Assembly: GCA_027627225.1 (NCBI GenBank)
Contig: CM051033.1
Span: 13,316,058 to 13,380,057, forward strand
Direction of reading: 5' to 3'
Length of the DNA stretch: 64,000 bases
From: Congeria kusceri
Lineage: Eukaryota; Mollusca; Bivalvia; Myida; Dreissenidae
Within the stretch, counting starts at the first letter, position 1. Each line of letters opens with the position of its first letter. This document shows positions 11,501 through 23,673 of the stretch, one piece after another. The notes beneath the pieces were generated by a model. That model was not told the origin of the DNA and did not search any database. It worked only from the letters and a program-made list of their open reading frames with translations. A program made the position numbers and the translations under genes.

Positions 11501-13532
11501 GTCAATCTCATTAAAATCATCTCCATTCTGACGCTACTATATTATCCGCTGACTGGATCTGATGACATCGCATTAGGGGTCACGTTCAGATGATCTTTTG
11601 TCCGGAGTCAATCGAAAGTTGCCTTCAAAATGTTCAGGTATACCTTATATATATATCGGAAGGTCACTTGAACGTGACCTGTTATACGATGCCTTCAGAT
11701 CCAAACAACGTTAGGATTTGATTTTAATGAGATTGGTATACTGTATGAAAACAATGTTAATAATGATTTAAAGCGCACGAACTATTTCTTAAATGATACT
11801 TTTAAAATTCCAAACACAAGAAACCACAAATGAAATAAGAAAATAAAAAGAATATTTACAGTACGTCACACAAATAATTATAAAGTTTTTATGGCTTATT
11901 ACCATAGCTCCTGCGACTACAGCGAAAATATACCGAACCAAAACAAAAACTTTCGTTAAGTACATGCAAACGGTCACGTAAGAGATGTACACGCATAAAT
12001 ACATGTGGTTATCGTATAAAATCGTTCTACTTTCGAAATTCGGCCTGTTAATCCCAGTAGATTCAGAAGACAAACTTATACAAGAAAACAGAAGATTTAA
12101 GTCAATTATATTTCAACGTTTGAAAACTATCTACATATAAAAAAAAATTATGTTCAGTATATATTCAGCATATATTAAAAAATTACAAATATTATCAGTA
12201 CTTGAAACCTTGATACTGTAACTTACATTCCATGACAGCGTAGGGCCACCCTTTGACACTTTCCTCAGACTGGAACGCAGATTTCCAAGACTTCGTCCCT
12301 GAATATAAACGATGCAAAAATTGTGACATATTGCAGTCATATTTACATTTATTTTTATTTAAGCGGATGGGCCGCGTTGCTTTTCAGTTGGTTTAAACAT
12401 ACTTAAAATAAAAATGCGTCCACAATCTGTTTATTCACTTTTTATAAACGGTTATCTAAAATTGCAAAAAATGAAAACTGCATTTAAAAATCGCAGACAA
12501 AATCTTGAACATTGGTGATGGAACGGTAACTTTCTGTCGGACGCTAAACAGCGTCATGCAACCGTATATTCTTTGTAATGTTCATTTTCGTTGAAGAGTT
12601 GTTGAACTTGAAACCAAACTCTGCCACGTGTTGTAAAAGATTGTATTATAACGTACATGTAGTCGTATGAAATTACGTGGCGATTCAAAATATAGCATAA
12701 TTGTGAAATAGTTACTCGAACGTACACACACACTTTATTTCATGTAGTAGAATTATGTGTTTGGAAACTAGTGCAATAAGACAGGCAATTATTGCAACAT
12801 CACAATGTAATTATTTACATACCGTTTGTTATCTAGGATCATATACATTATATATTTATTCGGTATATACAGATTAAGAATAGTTATTAAAACGCACTTT
12901 AACTACAACCTTTCAAGTCAAGTCCAGGTCAAAAAAACATTTGTAACTCAATCCATGCATGGCATGAATACATGAGCAATACGCAGTAGTTAAATTTGCA
13001 CACGAGGCGGGTTTATTGTGTTAGTTTTAGTTTCAATAGAGTTTGAAAACCAAGATTCACGTCACCCATGGCTTCAAATTTAACGGGGCCAACACGAACA
13101 TTTCAGTGTTTAAACTACTGCAGTCAGAGGAAGTGTGTTTCTGTTTATGTGTTCAATGCTCTGACAGTCTGTGTTAATAAAGAATATAAACTTTTAAAGA
13201 ATTTGCAAAATAAAAACTGCCATAATTATGATAATATATATTATTTTCTAGAGTTTTGAAGTTGGCAAACGGAAAATAACTGCATCAAAATAATACTTGT
13301 AATAAGACAGATTATTTGATCGAGTAAAAATGTGTAAATCGCCATTTTGCTTGCATCTAAAAGCAGGATTCTGCATCTATTGAAATCTCCGAAATAAAGT
13401 AAATTGCTGTGTAAAAACACAGTAATATTACTAACCTGGATGATGGTGTGTTCGCTCCACCGAGTTGCCGGGAAAACAAGTGACTAATGACGCCATGCAG
13501 AGGCCAAGATATCCAACTATTGCGAATCTCAT
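8522..13532 (-). CDS. Unrecognised small secreted protein, spliced, unit 1 (gene A)
   Basis: Not a family I recognise. Exons read on the minus strand: E1 13,436-13,532 (ATG, signal peptide MRFAIVGYLGLCMASLVTC), E2 12,227-12,298, E3 11,317-11,379, E4 10,584-10,652, E5 9,338-9,417, E5b about 8,946-9,023, E6 from 8,561. E1-E4 have clean GT/AG borders, all introns are phase 1, and the frame stays open across every junction (motifs SAFQSEESVKGWPYAVME, ASLFAKCHSW, IIKLLESSCPDVMKMAEE). E5 reads GEGDFKKFDEEFRPMFAAIQC. The mature product would have several scattered cysteines, including AKC, SSC, IQC and possibly EAC and HQC. The 3' end is unsettled. E5-E5b-E6 are mutually in phase 2 and give a TGA at 8,522. 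A direct E4-E6 join stays in phase 1 and reads MIDREKMLTELEAAGMDPQG to a stop near 8,402. The E4-E5 junction is in phase only with a weak donor. A TATA box lies 80 bp upstream of the ATG. Confidence 0.55.
8589..9166. promoter_or_regulatory. Three perfect CRE palindromes (TGACGTCA) in gene A introns
   Basis: TGACGTCA occurs at 8,589-8,596, 8,610-8,617 and 9,159-9,166, in the introns around the last exons of gene A. In unit 2 the first and third are kept and the second is changed to TGACGTCG. The motif is the binding site of CREB/ATF bZIP factors. Three perfect copies in under 600 bp of AT-rich DNA is noticeable, but function is only inferred. Confidence 0.3.
10040..10595. repeat. Three ~140-bp tandem units next to exon 4 of gene A
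   Basis: Units start near 10,178, 10,309 and 10,457. Each contains ACCGACAGACCGA, a CATTTGCA(A/C)ACCA block, CCATCTTCGACGGGG, GGTAATAATCATA and TTGTTAAAAAACACTCGCCC. The last unit runs into the 3' end of exon 4, so the exon-4 donor lies at the repeat edge. The sequence resembles a dispersed bivalve repeat with GGGGGCATAA-type ends. Its unit-2 counterpart is 25,150-25,720. Confidence 0.65.
11064..11275. mobile_element. Foldback (MITE-like) repeat in intron 3 of gene A
   Basis: Contains GGCTAATCCGGGACGACACTTTCCGCC and, further on, the related inverted words GCGGAAAGTATCGTTCTGGG and GTGCGGACTGCACAGGCTGA, so it can fold on itself. I recall this palindromic repeat as abundant in Dreissena and related bivalves. 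The unit-2 copy (about 26,180-26,370) lacks about 20 bp that unit 1 has. Confidence 0.6.
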
Positions 13533-13611
13533 GTTGAACAATGATAATTGCAAACTGCCAGTCAGACTTTTAAATATTGCAACGACTGACTTTATTACTG
13601 CCTTGGCACTG

Positions 13612-13618
13612 TTTTATA
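13612..13618 (-). promoter_or_regulatory. TATA box of gene A
   Basis: TATAAAA on the minus strand (CGTATAAAAC context), 80 bp upstream of the predicted ATG at 13,532. This puts transcription start at about 13,585. Unit 2 has the same element at the same distance (28,696-28,702). Confidence 0.6.
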
Positions 13619-14065
13619 CGAAGATTTGAAATTTCCTCGTCACGTGGTATGTTTTTAAAATGAGGCCCTTCGGAGTACGAGCAACGGCTAAATGTTATTT
13701 AAACAGGTTGATTTTATAGTCGATTTAAATTTAGTTGATAATGAGGGGATGAACAATGTACTGCAAATATGAGAAATAGTGGTTTTCTGTTAATGATTAA
13801 GCTGCAGTCGGCTGTATTTAAAAATCTGATTTACGTTTAACTGTTCGTCCATATTTGCAACGATTCACACTTTTTTACTGACTGTAATTGAATCAGTATT
13901 AACATCATCATCATCGAAACAACAACAAAAACAACATTTATTTGACAATATGCTTACAAAAAACTAGCCTACAGTTTATTTACATAACTAAAAGGCATGT
14001 GACATTATAAAAACAAACAACCACATTAAAAAGGTATAAAATCAAGATATATAATTAATTTACAG
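13619..14065. other. Upstream region of gene A, no gene seen
   Basis: AT-rich upstream DNA with no exon recognised. It contains a short CATCATCATC/AACAACAAAAACAAC stretch at about 13,905-13,935. It is conserved in unit 2 with scattered substitutions. Confidence 0.5.
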
Positions 14066-14194
14066 TTGTTTGTCGGCTAATAAACAACGATTTGGAGTTC
14101 TGATGCGTCGGAATTAAACCACAAGGGCGTTAGCCAAAGTGGTTAAATATACAGCATCAGAACGACAAATCGTTGTTTATTAGCCGATGAACAA
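14066..14194. repeat. Nested inverted repeat (cruciform-capable), unit 1
   Basis: Outer arms 14,066-14,093 and 14,167-14,194 (core CGGCTAATAAACAACGATTT) pair with few mismatches. A second pair is GTTCTGATGC/GCATCAGAAC (14,097-14,106 with 14,154-14,163), and a third is TTAAACCAC/GTGGTTAA. The central loop holds GTTAGCCAAAGTGGTTAA, which resembles a tRNA D-arm. The copy at 29,151-29,279 preserves the arms. Probably a foldback or MITE element. Confidence 0.7.
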
Positions 14195-14924
14195 CGATCA
14201 TGCGAAAATTATTTCGATTTGAACATGACCTGACCACATTTTCTGCAATTTAAATGTGAACTATATTTTACAGTTTTGGAACTATGTGTTCGGGTTGTTT
14301 ATTGGTCGTTTAACAATAGTGAATTTTGTTCTTTGTCTGCGCCTGTCGTGTTGGAATTCAAGGTATATAATCCATTTTAAGTTAAGGTTGTCTAGTTGAA
14401 TAAAAGATATATGTAAATAACATTAGCATAAAAAATATACAGTGTATGAGACGCGTGTCTTTTCATTCATCATAAAGGCATCAGTAATCGCTATAAACGC
14501 ACTAAATGCATTACAATAGCGGTCGCTTGAAAAATTGATCTTGAAATTATACAACGTAATGCCTTATAATCTAAAGGTGTGACTATTGAGCATCAGAATT
14601 ACATTCACATTTAATATTATATGTTTGAAACATATCAAACCAAAAGTATAACATTAAACTTTTACGATTTCTTTAACTAAAACATTTAAAAAAAATTTAC
14701 TATACTTATGCTCTGGGCCTCTACCGAATACTGCAAGGGAACACACCGCGATGTCATGAAACGCACGAGGATCTCGATATTCTCAACGATTTGTTGAACG
14801 ACTAGATATGCGATACTCTCGGGTATCTGCGATATAACAAGAAACGTGTAATTTGGTTGTATCAAATTGACTCGGTCATTATGACATCGAATAACAAAAA
14901 ATGGGAATTGAAACAACAACACCA
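14195..14924. other. Non-coding stretch, no gene seen
   Basis: AT-rich DNA up to the long microsatellite. The short minus-strand frame ending near 14,943 differs between units by an indel and is not credible as a gene. Confidence 0.5.
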
Positions 14925-15223
14925 CAACCACCAAGAACAACAACTTCGACTGCTGCTGCTGTTGCTATTGTTGCTGCTACTGCTGTTGATACTGCTGCTG
15001 CTACTACTACTGCTGCTACTTCTACTACTACTACTACTACTATTACTACTTCTACTACTACTACTACTACAACTACTACTATTACTGCTACCACAACAAC
15101 AACAACAACAACAAAAACAAAAACAACAACAACAACTACTACTACTATTACTACTACTACTACTACAACTACGACTACAACAACTACTACTACCACTACC
15201 ACTACCGCTACTACTTCTACTAG

Positions 15224-15260
<37 letters not shown>

Positions 15261-15341
15261 GCTACTACTACTACTACTATTACTTCTACTACTACTACTA
15301 ATACTACTACTACCACTACAACAACAGCAACAACAACAACA

Positions 15342-15376
<35 letters not shown>

Positions 15377-15466
15377 CACTACCACTACCACTACCACTAC
15401 CACTTCTACTGCTACTACTACCACTACCAATACCACTACCACTACCACTACTACTACTACTACTTT
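14925..15466. repeat. Long (ACT)n/(CTG)n/(CAA)n microsatellite at the unit 1/2 junction
   Basis: About 540 bp of trinucleotide repeats beginning with CTG/TTG triplets, then ACT, CAA, ACC and again ACT. It is open in several frames on both strands as poly-Leu, poly-Thr and poly-Val, which is an artefact of the period of three. It abuts the SINE that starts unit 2. Confidence 0.9.
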
Positions 15467-15470
15467 GCCG

Positions 15471-15765
15471 GGCCGGCTAGCTCAGTTGATAGAGCGCTGG
15501 ACTACAAATCCGAGGATCGCGGGTTCGATTCCCAGCCCGGCCACATAAGTTGTGTGTGGATTGGTCATGAAATTATTTCTACGGCCATTCTCCCCCTACC
15601 TCTGATTCAAGTAGGGCAGTTGTCAGTTACTGGCATAAGTTTGTGCACTTAGTACTGGTAAACCAGCTTACCCAGGAAAAGTGTGAGTAGGTTAACTGAC
15701 CGACGTTATATGACTGAAATACTGTTGAATATGGCGAAATATCCAAACAAACAGACAAACAAACC
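15471..15765 (+). mobile_element. tRNA-derived SINE, copy 2
   Basis: Same structure as at 268, with the intact acceptor word GGCCGGC, A-box TAGCTCAGTTGATAGAG, B-box GGTTCGATTCC and AAACAAACAGACAAAC tail. It is followed by (ACT)n to about 15,870. It marks the start of tandem unit 2. Confidence 0.85.
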
Positions 15766-15951
15766 ACTACTACTACCACTACTACCACAACAACAACAAC
15801 TACTACTACTACTACTACCACTACTACTACTACTACTTCTACGACTAATAATAATAATCATACTGAGGTAAAGCATAATAATAATAATCATACTTAGGTA
15901 AAGAATTGAATGCATAATACTTTGCAAATAATTATAATTATTTATTTAGTA

Positions 15952-16795
15952 TTAGTATGTACTTGAAGATGAAATAATAAAACTAATATTTATTATTTTA
16001 GTGTACACAAAGTCGCCCTCTACATTTACAGTTTTTGCATTGTTTTGACCTATTAGGGTATTTTCCTTCACAAGGGACACTCTTTGCTCATGCATGTCCT
16101 TAACATTGACACTTTCATCCTTTTCATTAACTTTGTTACTTAATCTTTGTATGGAGGACTGGGTGGGGGCTATTATATTAGCGTTGCTAAGAATTCTGCG
16201 CACACCGGTATTGCTGACTGGTGTTGTGCACAGTCCAAGCTGAAGGCCTATGGTTACTTTTACTGCATGCCTACCACGACCTTTTTTTACAATCAACCTC
16301 CTCGTAAAGATTGCGATACTTGCTAATGTATGAACACTTTGTACATTTTAGCCGCTCACGCCAACCCAACCTAGACCCCACCTAATGGAGGTAGCGGCAT
16401 TAAAATTTAAATCGCCATCACAGTTTGATTTAATTTCAGTATGTTCTTTAAATGCAGTGTTGAAAAGAACCTGGACCTCAGCCTGAGCCATCCACTTATT
16501 GGTATACAAGTCTGGATGTAGTTACGAGTCATTAAAACTACTGTACTCGTCAACTACATTAGTGGCATTGGGACGGGGCCGTAACGTTGACACAGTCGTG
16601 TCCGTACCATCGGTATCTTTGAAGGTTAGTACATTGTTATTGTCATGTATTCTACTATCGAATGACTTCTTTTCCAATCTTACATACTTCTTATCAGCAA
16701 CAGTAGGAAAAGAAAGAGTTTTACCCTTGTTGGGACTCCCGAGAAGGGCTTGAACCCACCTTTTCGCAAGTGAGCTCGACGCGTTGAAGCCGGCA
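15952..16795 (-). pseudogene. Mutator-like transposase fragment, unit 2
   Basis: Counterpart of 713-1558 with the same TAA after the SFNDS motif. It has an extra frame disruption near the amino end, around 16,740-16,760, where unit 1 reads LRKSGFKKGLGSPNKG. The carboxy block reads NVKDMHEQRVSLVKEN and NVEGDFVYTK. Confidence 0.6.
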
Positions 16796-17997
16796 TAGCG
16801 ACTAGACTTATCACAATTAAAAGATAGTAAACTATTATATATGTACACTAATTATATCTAACTTACACTAGTAATCACAATAATGAGTAAACATGCACAG
16901 AAAACCTTTTTATTTCCACAGATTACATAGCGCTGAGTACTGGATACAGACTGAAGGTTGCTGGAGACTGGCCTAGAAGGAATTCACATCTCACCCACAG
17001 GTTCAGGTGTGACAAAAGACTGTTAATTAGTACCTGGCATTGACATGTTTTGTTTATTGTGTGTCAGGAGGTACAGTCTGTTGAATGTTATGTAAACAAA
17101 CCCTTTTCTTGGGTCAAATGGCATCTGAAATGCTACTTTTATATGGATTTTACAGCCAAAAATGCTGATTTTCTTTTTGAGCTCAAAAACAGCTTGAAAA
17201 CCTGTTGTGTAACATTTAAAATGCTAATGAAGATTTTTTTTTACTTTTGATATTATATATTACATCTGCTATGACTATTATAATCCAAAGTTATGCTTAA
17301 TTCTGATTTAAAATAATGTTTTCCAAGATGTACCTAAGTACATGTTTTCTGTCTAAATTCTTGTCTCGAAATGCCTTTATATGTGGTATATTTCATTATT
17401 ATTTTTTTCCAATAAATCCTTATACCAGTGTGATAGGACTTCATGTTCTTTCTCGAAATAGATCAGATTTATGAAAAATGATTTTTTTTTTCAAATTTGA
17501 AAGGGTTGGGTTCTCTTCAAGGTCAAATTACCCCAAAACGGAAGTCACATCCTCTGGGCTGTCAGTTAGATAATAAACACATATGGTTCAGTGTATAATG
17601 CGCATGATTTTTAAAATACAGTTTAAATGATATGTTTTGGTATCAATTTAAAGGTATATATATAAGAAATAAGAAAAAAAGGTGTTTTTTGGCACTACTT
17701 TGTTCTTAGTAGTTCCCAGCTTCATAGCATTGGCCCATGTATTCATGCACAAAATGGCAGCCTCCATGCCCGTCAAAACGGTGTGTTTATTCTAAGGTAA
17801 ATATTTTGAGTTACAACACATATAATTTTTTGACATTCATTTTTCTCCAAAGGTTATGGCCTTACGTTTCCAACGATGTATGGTGATATATTGAAAAGTA
17901 TCTTGGTCATGGTGAAAATTGAGATCAAACATTGTATATTTTATATGTAACAATGAAGGAATTTATTTGCGCATGCGTAACCTTGACGTGTATTAAC
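16796..17997. other. Non-coding stretch, no gene seen (unit 2)
   Basis: Counterpart of 1,559-2,764. No credible exon. Confidence 0.5.
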
Positions 17998-19375
17998 AAC
18001 CAGTCAGCGAGTGTATTATATGGAATGTTGCCTATCGCATATTAACAGGGGATATTCCCAATGTCATATTACACGACCTGTAAACACTGGCATGTAAATT
18101 GAAAATGCAAATTGAGCCAATGCAACTTCCGCGTAGGAAGCTCAGAACAGGAAATTATTTAAAACGTAAACAAAGTAAAGAGGTATGTCTGGAATTTTCC
18201 ACATTGGATCATTTTTTCCATTCACGTCCGAGAAGAAAAGGACCCAATTTTTAGCTCACCTGAGCACAAAGTGCTAATGGTGAGCTTATGTGATCGCCCG
18301 TTGTCCGTCGTCCGTGCGTGTGTGCGTGCGTGCGTTCGTCCGTCGTCAACCTTGTATTCAAATAACAACTCCTCCTAAACCACTTGGCAGATTTTCACCA
18401 AACTTCACAGGAATGATCATTGGGTGACCAACTTTCAAAGTTGTTCCTATCGTTACGGCCCTGGGATCAAAACTGGCCACGCCCACGGGGTCACATGATT
18501 TATATAGAATTAAATAGCAAAATGACTTTAAAAATCTCCGGCTCAGAGGTTTTTGGTATGTAACGCTGTATGGTGATCTTCTTCAAAGACTGTTCAAATT
18601 ATGCCCCTGGGGTCACATGGTTTATATAAAGTAAAATAGGAAAATGTTTTTAAAAATCATCTCATCTGAAACCGCAAGGCCCAGAGTTTTCGTATTTGGT
18701 ATGTAACATCCTATAGTGGTCCTCTACAAAGACTGTTCAAATTATGCCCCATGGGTCAAAACTGACCACACGCCAGGGGTCACATGGTTTATATAGCCTT
18801 AAATAGCAAAATGACTTTAAAATTCGTCTCCTTTGAAACCGCAAGGCCTAGAGGTTTCATGTTTGGTATATAGTGGTCCTCTACAAATACTGTTCAAATT
18901 ATGCCCCTGGGGTCAAAACAACTGGTCACGCCCGGGGGAGCACATGGTTTATATAGACTTAAATAACAAAATGATTTTTAAAATATTCTTCTCAGAAACG
19001 ACAAGGCCCACAGCTTTCCTATATTTGGTACGTAACATTGCATAGTGGTCCTCTACAAAGATTGTTTAAATTATGCCCCTGGGGTCAAATATGGCCACAC
19101 CCCGAGGGGTCACATGGTTTATATAGATTTAAATTGAAAAAGGAGTTTTAAAATCTTTACCTGAAACCGCAAGGCCGAGAGGTTTGTTCAAGATTGAACA
19201 ACTTATGCCCCTGGGATCAAAATAAGCCACGCCTCGGGGATGCACATTTCAATTGGGTTACGGTGGGGATTTCTTTTTAACTAGCAGATGCAATGTTAGG
19301 ATTTATTCATTCGGGACTACTGGCGGGAAATTTTCACAACATTTGATTGGATGTTGAGAAAGGTCAAAAGTTGGG
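17998..19375. mobile_element. Host repeat with nested AGCTCACCTGAG element (unit 2)
   Basis: The nested element starts at 18,253 and ends at about 19,258. The right terminus is missing exactly as in unit 1 (AATTGGGTTACGGTGGGGATTT). Compared with unit 1 it lacks 26 bp of one internal subunit near 18,612. Confidence 0.7.
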
Positions 19376-22300
19376 TTAAAGAGCTTCGCCGCAAAATAAG
19401 ACATTGATTGGCATATTTTTGTTTCACGCGAGATCTCTTGAATTAATAATTCAATAAAATGTCTATGTAGTGCATCCATACAAAGAGGACAGGCGCATAT
19501 AGCCTGGTCGTTCCGGTCTTGCTTGTCTGGACCATAACTTACTTGGTCGTAGATGGAGGGATTTTAGAATTACTTAGCACTAATGTTTGCCTCAATGAGA
19601 TGGTGTGTAGCGATCATGAATATGGTCCGCAAGTTATAAGTCAAGGTCCTAGACGTCAAATGTCAAAATTGGCACTTTGATTGTCCGTGCTATATATTGC
19701 CATGGATTTTGTAACTTCTTGCTTGTCCAGACTATAACTTGGCCATGGATTGATGCATTTTCAAATTACTTTGCACAATTGTTTGCATAAATTAAATGAC
19801 ATGTCATGCGCATAGATCAAGAATGTAGATCAGAGGTCAAGGTCATATTTAAAGGTCAATGTCGAAATTGGCTTTTTGCTTGTCCGGGCTTATAATGTAG
19901 CCCAAACTCTTCTCAGTGGTTACTTCCCCATGGGTACTCTTCACAGTTACAACTGCCACCACTAGTTAAAAATACAAATTTGGAAATCTTCAGGGGAGAC
20001 AATTATGAGGAGATTGAAGATTTATTTTTTACAAAATTTTAATTTCGACATTGATAATTTATAGCAATAACACAGACATGTTGCGTTATTGATCCAGGTA
20101 TATATATATTACGAGTTAAATGAAAAACAAAAATAAAAAATAAAAAAATAGACATAATAACGCAAGGATTCTACGTTGTCGAACCAGTTCCATTACTTTA
20201 ACGCACCGTTGTTGTGACTTATTTCTCTTTAACAGTATTTTTTCTTCTGTTAAAATATGCAATGTGCAAGGTGGACACTTGATTGAAATGATTATTCCCT
20301 GACAGCGTGTCTCCTGGGTATTGTAATGTATCCCGAACCCAAATTTCTTGACACATTCGAATGTTCAGAGATCAAAGACAAGTGCATAGTCAGCTTCATC
20401 TTTTGTCGAAATCGCGAATGCATTCTGTATTTATTACGGGTGACTAGCCTTTAAATGGAATTTACTTTCTTAGAAGTTGCATGACCTATATAAATTGAAT
20501 TGGATAAAATTGTAAAGCGTGTGTAAGGCGTTAAAAGTTCACGACCATGACTTCAAGTCAGAAAGGCCGCAAGAAATATTTGAGAATAACGTGTGGTTAA
20601 TGAATTGTCATCAGTTGAAATGGACGAAATTATAAAGCAATTGTAACGTACATGTTTGAATAGAATACTCCTGTAATTGTTATGATCATTTTAAAGTCGC
20701 ATGTATCAAATAGTGTTGAACACACAACAATGTATGATAAACCGACAGACTGATTACCGGTAGTTAAGTGACGGCGCCACTTTTTCTTTCTTATACTTAT
20801 ATTTTATCAATTAAAATTGGAACTGGAACTTCTTTTAACTATGCTCCGTTCTAAATCGGAATTTCCTTTTCCACTTCATTTTCCGTTGTTTATGGGTAGT
20901 TTAACAACGATAATTTTGTTCTTTGTCTATAGAAAAAGTAGCGGGTATTATGTTAATATTTTCGTTCAGCCTTGGCAGCTTCCATGTTTCTCAGCCTCGC
21001 ACGATAAACTTGATCTTTATCCAACACTCACATGATGTTCTCTATAGATAATAGCATTACGTTTTACAAACCTCTATTCCATTAGTATGTAGAACGTTAT
21101 ATACCTAGCTGTGTTCGTTGTTTTTTGTGTTTTTGTTTGTATATGAGTAATTACTTCACAACATCAAGGTTTATGTGAACGAATAATAAGTGTGTGAAAT
21201 CAACCCTCGTTTAAGATAGTGGACACAAATTGAAAAGTAATGCATAAATTGCTTAAGAAACTGATTACCGATTGCAATGAGATTACTTGCGAATTTAATT
21301 CAAATTAGGTAGGTGCACTTTATAGAGCACTTTTTAGCGCAAAATGCTCAGTACGAATCAATGTTGATAGCAAACTATGTCAGGTGGAACATACATGTTT
21401 ATTAGTGGGAATGTTTAATTACATTACACTTGTATATAAAAAAAATGTTATTTCTAAATGCTTTACTATGTTTTTTTGGCCTTGACCGGAAACCTATGGA
21501 CCTTATTCATTCACGAAATACGCCGTCTTGTCGAGTTTAAATCCATCCTGCCATGGCTAAATTCAACCTCCGCGCCGAGATTTAATTGTGTCCCTAGCAT
21601 AGCTCAATTTTAAATCCTGTCGGCCACGTGACCATAGACAAACACTTGGCGCAAAATAAAATCGTGGACAAGCACATGATAAAAACATGCTACGCAGTAA
21701 TTGGGCACAAATATGTGTGCACGATTCTACAATCATACGCATATAAATGTTTAACGATGCATTATCTCAAAATCAGGAAGGTACGAAATGATCTTTATTA
21801 ACAAGTAGATTATATTACTTATATAGCAGGAACGACGTGTACAAATGTGTAAATTGTAAACACACTACTAAATTTGGGTCACTATAACGCATTTTTTTAA
21901 ATGTTAAACACTTTATAGTTTACAATAAAATAAAGCCAAATAATGAATTAATCTATATTTACTTATTATATTATACATTAATTTCGTACTACGAATACTG
22001 TTGAAGTCTACTGCATCTTTAAAAAAAAATACATAACCAAGTAAAATGAATAAATGTATGTTTTGCATTTATTTTATTTCCAATAACATAAAACAATTCA
22101 TTAACTGTTGCAATAACAATGTAGGGGGAGCGAATGCAGGTTGATGTTACGAACAGTATTCGTTCGGGACGTCTCCGCGCTAACCCCTCCAAGGCAGGAA
22201 CCACCACCGAAAAAATCGTCGCTGAAATAAGCATACTCTGTAAAAAGAACGTTGGCATATTTTAACGGACATCAAGGGTCTTATTCACAAATGTTTGAAT

Positions 22301-23673
22301 TTACAAAAACATGACAAATGTCTATAAACTTCTAAATAAAAGCATCTGTTTGGTATAGGTAAAACATTTCGAAATCGCCAATTTGCCAATCTGTGATCGG
22401 GTCCGTTTAACACCAAAAACAACCGATCTACACTCAACAAAATGTTAAAAGTGTCGGGACATCAAACCCAGCTAAAAATGGTTTCATCAAAACTGGAAAA
22501 CAAACTTGGATATGCATTTTAAAATTATATTTAAAAAAATAAAGAAAAAAACAAAAGTAAATTAACATTTTAATCATCAATAAAAGATGAACATTTGAAA
22601 AAATTATCAAAAACTATTGTTCTATTGAATATATGACCCTGTAATATTATTGTTGAGTGTATTTCGAGAGATTTTCGTTCCGCGGTTACTAATGTAATAA
22701 ATTATTTATTCGTTTATAGTATTTTTTGTCATATAATCCGGAGCCCCTACGAAGTTTGAAATATGAACACCTATAGAAGATCTAGATTAACATGTATTTG
22801 TACTTTGTGAAAAATAAAATTAAACAGCTCAAGCGAGAAAAAAGATCACCCACTTCCGGTGCGTTTCCCATGTTACTTCCGGTTTACTGGAGCGCTCGTT
22901 GGCAGATCGTATCAAGGTCAACGGTGAGTCGCAGAAAGGGGTCATCTACGGATCAAGTAAGCAGATGTGGTTAACATTTGTTGTCCCAGGTCATTTTCAA
23001 GCGGGTAGATTTATCTTACAACGATATAACTAAAATACACGCACTTGGCTTTTACCGATTAGCACCATTTTATTAGTGAAAAATAAAACCACAAAACGAA
23101 AAAGTTACTTAGAAACACACTTTAATATAAATGATAAAATAGTTCCAATTGCTAAAAATACTGGCTGCAGTTAACATTCGAGAACATAACCAGAAAATGC
23201 ACGTCGTAACAGTTATGAATTAGCAAGTCAAACTGTGAAAAGATACTTATCAGTTCCCGTATCCACAAAGCGCCTTACGGAAGAAAACGTAAAATTTCTT
23301 TATTTTTTAAATTCCTTATGTCTCTGGCTTTTCATGTAAAGTCTTTTTACATTCATTTTAAAATGTTTTTAACCAATAAATACTGCTTAAATGTTTAGCA
23401 TTATGCAAGATAAAACTACAAGATAAGATTTCCTTTAGGAGCTTTGTGAATACGGACCCTTAGATCTAGGTTAAAGTAACGATATATCTAACGTGTCCAC
23501 TGCAAGGTAAACATTATAGACAGTGTTTGACACAATTTTCTAACTGCTAGCTTAAGAAGTCTTTAAATAAACTTTTTTAACTTGTTCGATTAAATAACCG
23601 TTTGTTTTGACAATATCTGGATCTACTAGGTATACTGATCGAACCTTGTGGATCCATCCCGGCTGCCTCAAGT
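19376..23673. other. Intergenic DNA of unit 2, partly near-identical to unit 1
   Basis: No gene recognised. The part up to about 22,240 is almost identical to unit 1. Beyond it substitutions and indels become frequent, for example a deletion of about 57 bp at 23,405 relative to 8,200-8,270. The ETS-motif/donor block recurs at about 22,855-22,930. Confidence 0.55.

Noticed and set aside
14857..15548. Open frames of 189-215 codons of poly-Leu, poly-Thr or poly-Val (also at 29,952-30,529 and 44-277)
   Set aside because: They are trinucleotide microsatellites open in several frames on both strands. Run lengths differ between units without regard to a protein.
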